64,000 bases of DNA from Arion vulgaris (taxonomy: Eukaryota > Mollusca > Gastropoda > Stylommatophora > Arionidae): positions 3,223,782 to 3,287,781 of the forward strand of contig CM036759.1 of the NCBI GenBank assembly GCA_020796225.1. The letters run 5' to 3'. Positions 59,556 to 64,000 of this stretch are shown here, piece by piece (within the stretch, counting starts at the first letter, position 1; the number at the start of each line of letters is the position of its first letter). The notes under the pieces are model-generated. The model was not told where the DNA came from and made no database searches. It saw nothing but the letters and a program-made list of their open reading frames with translations. The position numbers and the translations under genes were made by a program.

Positions 59556-60420
59556 GTTTTGACTCCAGAAATAATTTAGTTTGTTCTGTGATATTCATTC
59601 TAAGTCAACTATATTTCAGATGAATGACTCCAGAAATAATTTAGTTTGTTCTCTGATATTCATTCTAAGTCAACTATATTTCAGATAAATGACTCCAGAA
59701 ATAATTTAGTTTGTTCTGTGATATTCATTCTAAGTCAACTATATTTCAGATGAATGACTCCAGAAATAATTTAGTTTGTTCTCTGATATTCATTCTAAGT
59801 CAACTATATTTCAGATAAATGACTCCAGAAATAATTTAGTTTGTTCTGTGATATTCATTCTAAGCCAACTATATTTCAGATAAATGACTCCAGAAATAAT
59901 TTAGTTTGTTCTGTGATATTCATTCTAAGTCAACTATATTTCAGATGAATGACTCCAGAAATAATTTAGTTTGTTCTCTGATATTCATTCTAAGTCAACT
60001 ATATTTCAGATAAATGACTCCAGAAATAATTTAGTTTGTTCTCTGATATTCATTCTAAGTCAACTATATTTCAGATGAATGACTCCAGAAATAATTTAGT
60101 TTGTTCTCTGATATTCATTCTAAGTCAACTATATTTCAGATGAATGACTCCAGAAATAATTTAGTTTGTTCTCTGATATTCATTCTAAGTCAACTATATT
60201 TCAGATAAATGACTCCAGAAATAATTTAGTTTGTTCTCTGATATTCATTCTAAGTCAACTATATTTCAGATGAATGACTCCAGAAATAATTTAGTTTGTT
60301 CTCTGATATTCATTCTAAGTCAACTATATTTCAGATGAATGACTCCAGAAATAATTTAGTTTGTTCTCTGATATTCATTCTAAGTCAACTATATTTCAGA
60401 TGAATGACTCCAGAAATAAT
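59556..60420. repeat. Minisatellite, 65-bp unit, about 13 copies
   Basis: The unit is ATGACTCCAGAAATAATTTA, GTTTGTTCTCTGATATTCAT, TCTAAGTCAACTATATTTCA, GATGA. Variable sites: CTGTG or CTCTG, GATGAAT or GATAAAT. The first copies alternate, suggesting a 130-bp dimer. Confidence 0.97.
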
Positions 60421-60424
60421 ACCA

Positions 60425-61055
60425 ACAATAAAATCAGGTACAATCAGCACATCAATATTAAGCTTACAGAAACAGAAACAAAAATAGCAATGTGAAAATT
60501 GAACAGCAAACTAAAGTGAACACCGAGAAACACATCAATATGACATCTAGAACAACCAGGTACCTCAAGATTATTTGCCATGATTCTCTCTTTTTCATTT
60601 TTCGGCAAATATTGGATGTGGTGTGGTTTTGTTCTCTTGAGAAACAAGACAATCTTGAGTTATTCAAACAAAACAAAAGTTGGCTATATCAAGCCTGAAT
60701 GTTATAAAGCTAGAGACAAACTCACCCACATCATAAGATCAACATCTATCTAGTCCATAAGATGATGATGTGATATCTATAGCATAGGAAAGTGACTTCT
60801 AGATATAAAATGTCCCAAGCTGACATGAAATTCCTATAGATTTTTTTAGACCTTTGGGTATGAATTCACATCCTCACTTTCAGTCTAGTGTGCAGGAGTC
60901 ATCCTTCTCAAATGGTAACATGAGTTGATTGAGCCAAACGCCTCTTGGAGTCAATAACAAACACTATAATTACTTCATCCATCGACCAAGTTGACAATTT
61001 CATATGAAATCACACAATCTGGACATCCCTGACTCAGCACCAATATTCATGAGTA
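60425..61055. other. Unique stretch
   Basis: Short frames on both strands near 60444-60698 overlap each other and show no domain. Nothing else is recognised. Confidence 0.45.
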
Positions 61056-61059
61056 GCTG

Positions 61060-61960
61060 AAGATGGTAGCACTTCGACGTAAGCCAAGCATGAGATACAA
61101 AAATGAGTAGTCATAACTTAAAAACTCATAAGAATTCAAAGACCACTTCATTATAGACTTATGAGTAGCCATCAAGAATAGTAGCTCATCAGAGAATCTA
61201 TGGAAACTCCATAAAGAATCTAAAGCCAGCTCATTATAGCACTATATAGAGTAGCTCATCACAGAATCTATGGAAGCTCCATAAAGAATATCTAAGACCA
61301 GCTTCATTAATACTTGCTACTCACTAAGAGTAGCTCATCATCAGAATCTATGGAAAACTCATAAGAATATCTAAGACCAGCTTCATTATAGCACTTATAT
61401 ACTCATCAAAGAATGAGTGCTCCATCAAAATCTATGGAAAACTTCATAAAGAATATCTAAAGACCAGCTTCATTATAGCACTCTTATGAGTAGCTACATC
61501 AAAGAATGCTCATAGAATTGGAAAACTCCATAAAGAATATCTAAAGACCAGCTTCATTATAGCTCACTTATGAGTAGCTACATCAAAGAATACTATAGAG
61601 TAGCTCCATCACAGAATCTATGGAAAACTCCATAAAGAATATCTAAAGACCAGCTCATTATAGACTATTAAAGTAGCTACAAAAATCTGGAACTCCATAA
61701 AAATTTAGTAAGCCTACATCACAAGAATCTATGGGAAAACTCCATAAAGAATATCTAAAGACCAGCTTCATTATAGCACTCACTTATAGAGTAGCTACAT
61801 CACAGAATCTATGGAAAACTCCATAAAGAATATCTAAAGACCAGCTCATATACTATAAAGTAGTTCAAATTTAATATAAAGAATATCTAAAGACCAGCTC
61901 ATAGTAGCATTATTAGTTAAGCTAACAAAGCACATGAGTAAGTACATACATGAATCATAT
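61060..61960. repeat. Degenerate tandem array, unit about 75 bp
   Basis: The unit contains ATCTATGGAAAACTCCATAA, AGAATATCTAAAGACCAGCT, TCATTATAGCACTTATGAGT and AGCTACATCA. Almost every copy lacks different single bases or short blocks, so the period is irregular. Confidence 0.9.
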
Positions 61961-62149
61961 CGACTTGCATAAAGAATAAAAAAGCTTTGAATAAATACAT
62001 ATAGGTAGGTAACTTAGACATTGATAAAATCAGTCTTGAAACATTATAGCTATAGTCTAGTTATCTATTAGTTATCTTTGATTGTCAATGTTACTTCACA
62101 TATTTATTTGAAACTTGGGATCAGTTTTTTTATTTCAAGAATAACTAAT

Positions 62150-62645
62150 GAAACTCAACACAGATGCAACAAAGCAAATCAAATGATAGGACAAATGGCG
62201 CCAATTTTAAAATGCAAACTTGACACTATGAACACAAAAAGAGCAATGTTCAACACAATCTTTCTCCCACATTATGTTACCAGTGCCAAACCTGGTCACT
62301 GACAACAAATGATAGAAGAAAACTGGTCACGACAGAGATGAAGTGTCTACGCAGAATGCTGGGTGTAAAAAGAAGAGACCGGTTGAGAAATGAAGACATC
62401 AGGAAAAAGTGGGTACAACATCAGTACTAGACTTCATCAAGAAACAACAAATTAAATGGTTCGCCATGTAAGCAGATTACCAACAGACAGTGCACCTCAA
62501 AGAGCAATGCTGCTCCGATACAATGGGCACAAATAAAAAGGTAGACCACGCAAAACACTATCTATGAAGCGCACACAAGAGCCCGTTTTAGAAATTTCTT
62601 CTTGACCTGATGCTGTGAGGCATACAGGATTGGAGAAAAGAAAGA
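62150..62645 (+). mobile_element. LINE-A copy 3, RT C-terminal fragment
   Basis: The frame 62078-62302 gives RCNKANQMIGQMAPILKCKL, then DTMNTKRAMFNTIFLPHYVT. Broken frames follow with WS.RQR, RRMLGVKRRDRLRNEDIRK, TSVLDFIKKQQIKW and RPRKTL. The tail TTTTAGAAATTTCTTCTTGA matches the other copies. It gives the undisturbed order of the segment that is tandemly amplified at 29402-30469. Frameshifts and missing bases show it is dead. Confidence 0.75.
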
Positions 62646-62899
62646 TAAGTTTGTTTTAATTATTGTCATATTGTGTGCCTTGATGAAGACATTTTGGTCA
62701 AAACATTAATTTAGCTGCACTTGATAAAGCTAGAAAATGTTGTATTTCATGTTTTCAAATAAGTTATACTGAGAATAGTTGTCTGAGTTGACATTCACAA
62801 ATGTGATATCAAATAATCATTGCTAATTGTGATAGTTATTAGAGAAACGTTTGAATGTCTCAGTATGTAGTCGTCCATATGTTAGTGTTTTTTAAAATT

Positions 62900-63045
62900 C
62901 GTCACTGCTGTTGTTCGTTTGCTTGATAAAGGTCTTGTTGGTCGAAACGTTGCTGTATATTGTCATTGTTTTTGTAAAACTACAGTACTTTGTTATTATG
63001 TGTTTTGCCAATCAAATAGTTGTACTGCAGTCTCATCTATATGGT
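62900..63045 (+). mobile_element. Penelope-like element terminal fragment
   Basis: GTTTGCTTGATAAAGGTCTT, GTTGGTCGAAACGTTGCTGT, ATATTGTCATTG, AAAACTACAGTACTTTGTTA, TTTTGCCAATCAAATAGTTG and CTGCAGTCTCATCTATATGG. It is nearly the same as 53980-54060, and its end matches the reverse complement of 53170-53215. No coding part. Confidence 0.7.
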
Positions 63046-63065
63046 GATAGTTATTATATAATTAG

Positions 63066-63240
63066 GTGGGTGTCTGTAGCTTAAGCAGTAGTGAGCTCGA
63101 TCACAACCCAAGTGTACCTGGTTCAAACTCTGTGGCAGGAAGTTTGGAAGCAAATTTAAATGTTAGATTTCAAGTAGTCTTGTTTTGACATCTCTTCTCT
63201 GTTGTGAATCTATCTATTTACCTAAGCAAAAAAATAAAGG
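63066..63240 (+). mobile_element. tRNA-derived SINE, left partner of a convergent pair
   Basis: A-box-like TGTAGCTTAAGCAGTAG near 63076 and B box GGTTCAAACTC near 63120, then AAATTTAAATGTTAGATTTC. It runs into the AAAAAAATAAAGGAACC junction at about 63230. Confidence 0.65.
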
Positions 63241-63505
63241 AACCATTTTTCATACCATGAGGTATATTGGCTAATAAGATGTTAGGCCCATATTTTTCAC
63301 TGACCGCCAGCACAAGACAGGTGACGTGGTCAACATCACATCAGCTGCCTTTCATTCCCAGTGCTTTTCCTGGTACACAATTGAGAGTGCTGGGTTGACC
63401 AGAGAGACATACATTTGAACAAAAATTCCATGCCTACTGTGGAATTGAACCCGACCCACTAACCTAATAAACAAGTTCACTAACAACTACGCTACTGAGA
63501 CTCCT
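63240..63505 (-). mobile_element. tRNA-derived SINE, family 1, minus-strand copy
   Basis: The minus strand from 63505: GGAGTCTCAGTAGCGTAGTT (A box), then GGGTTCAATTCCACAGTAGG (B box), and the family body ending GGCCTAACATCTTATTAGCC and GGTATGAAAAATGGTTCCTT. It matches 9901-10180 in the same order. Confidence 0.8.
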
Positions 63506-63509
63506 ATTT

Positions 63510-64000
63510 CCATAAGAGCTTCATTAATTTGGTCTAGATTTTGTTTAGTTAATCTATCATTATATATTACTCAGCTTCTTAGCTTTTCTCAGAATTCTTG
63601 TCATTTGTATTTCTGATTTGCCTTGTGTTAGACAGTTTCAGTATTCTAATATAGTTAGTTAGTTTAGGTATAGGTTGTGAATACTTTCATGTTGGAACAA
63701 TCAAACAAATGATGTCCTTCAGAATAATCTCAAGATATCACTTCAGAAACAATGAAAAGCTGTCAATCAACTTTATAATACAATAATTATCATTCACAAA
63801 AAAAAAACCAGGTAGGAACAGAAGACACACATTGAATAAACAACAAAAGAAAGGGAAAAATCTTGACGAGATCAAACACAACAGCTAGAAGAAAAAAAAA
63901 CCTAATATGTACAATAACTCACTCTAACACACACACACACACAAACTATATTGTCTTAATAAAGGTTCAGGTACAGAATTGAGGGAAGCAAACAATATCC
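63510..64000. other. Unique AT-rich end of window
   Basis: Short A-rich and (CA)n runs near 63799 and 63930. No gene or element is recognised. Confidence 0.5.

Overview
This is eukaryotic, almost certainly invertebrate animal, DNA. There is no dense coding and there are no operons. Several unrelated retrotransposon families are present, all decayed: LINEs with C-terminal RNase H, LINEs with other C-terminal tails, and Penelope-like elements with a GIY-YIG endonuclease. tRNA-derived SINEs, hAT elements and a mariner-type MITE are also seen. The candidate exons are bounded by GT-AG splice sites. I cannot name the species.

The dominant feature is tandem repetition. About 35 different minisatellite or short arrays, with units from 14 to 105 bp, fill roughly half the window. 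The largest are a 90-bp array (17289-22380, about 57 copies), a 27-bp array (39140-42825, about 136 copies), a 105/103-bp array (25545-28667, about 30 copies), a 37-bp array (44890-47990, about 84 copies) and a 35-bp array (48565-51015, about 69 copies). Most long open frames here are by-products of these arrays and are not genes.

The best host-gene candidate lies on the minus strand. Three exon-like segments at 59092-59213, 54947-55172 and 1770-2447 have splice sites and matching phases. Read in that order they give a helical/coiled-coil stretch followed by a proline-rich tail. If this model is right, nearly the whole window (2448-54946, 52.5 kb) is one intron filled with arrays and transposons. 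I do not recognise the protein.

Layout. 0.5-4.2 kb: 38-bp array, proline-rich exon, 61/55-bp array. 4.6-5.2 kb: (TA)n and a LINE tail. 6.9-9.8 kb: 90-bp array, then a LINE RNase H end carrying a 56-bp array. 9.9-11.0 kb: SINE and Penelope fragment. 12.3-15.1 kb: 47-bp array, hAT element, second RNase H LINE end carrying 84-bp and 57-bp arrays. 15.6-28.7 kb: mostly arrays. 28.7-31.9 kb: LINE copies with an 80-bp array and a second LINE nested inside. 33-43.3 kb: arrays, a LINE end and a MITE. 43.5-44.5 kb: hAT element. 44.9-51 kb: two large arrays. 51-56.8 kb: LINE, Penelope element, RNase H LINE end, exon, more LINE ends, SINE. 57-62 kb: arrays and the first exon. 62-63.5 kb: LINE, Penelope tail, SINEs.

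The most interesting pattern is mechanistic. Several minisatellites can be traced to retrotransposon coding sequence, and the same segment of a LINE C-terminus was amplified separately in two diverged copies.
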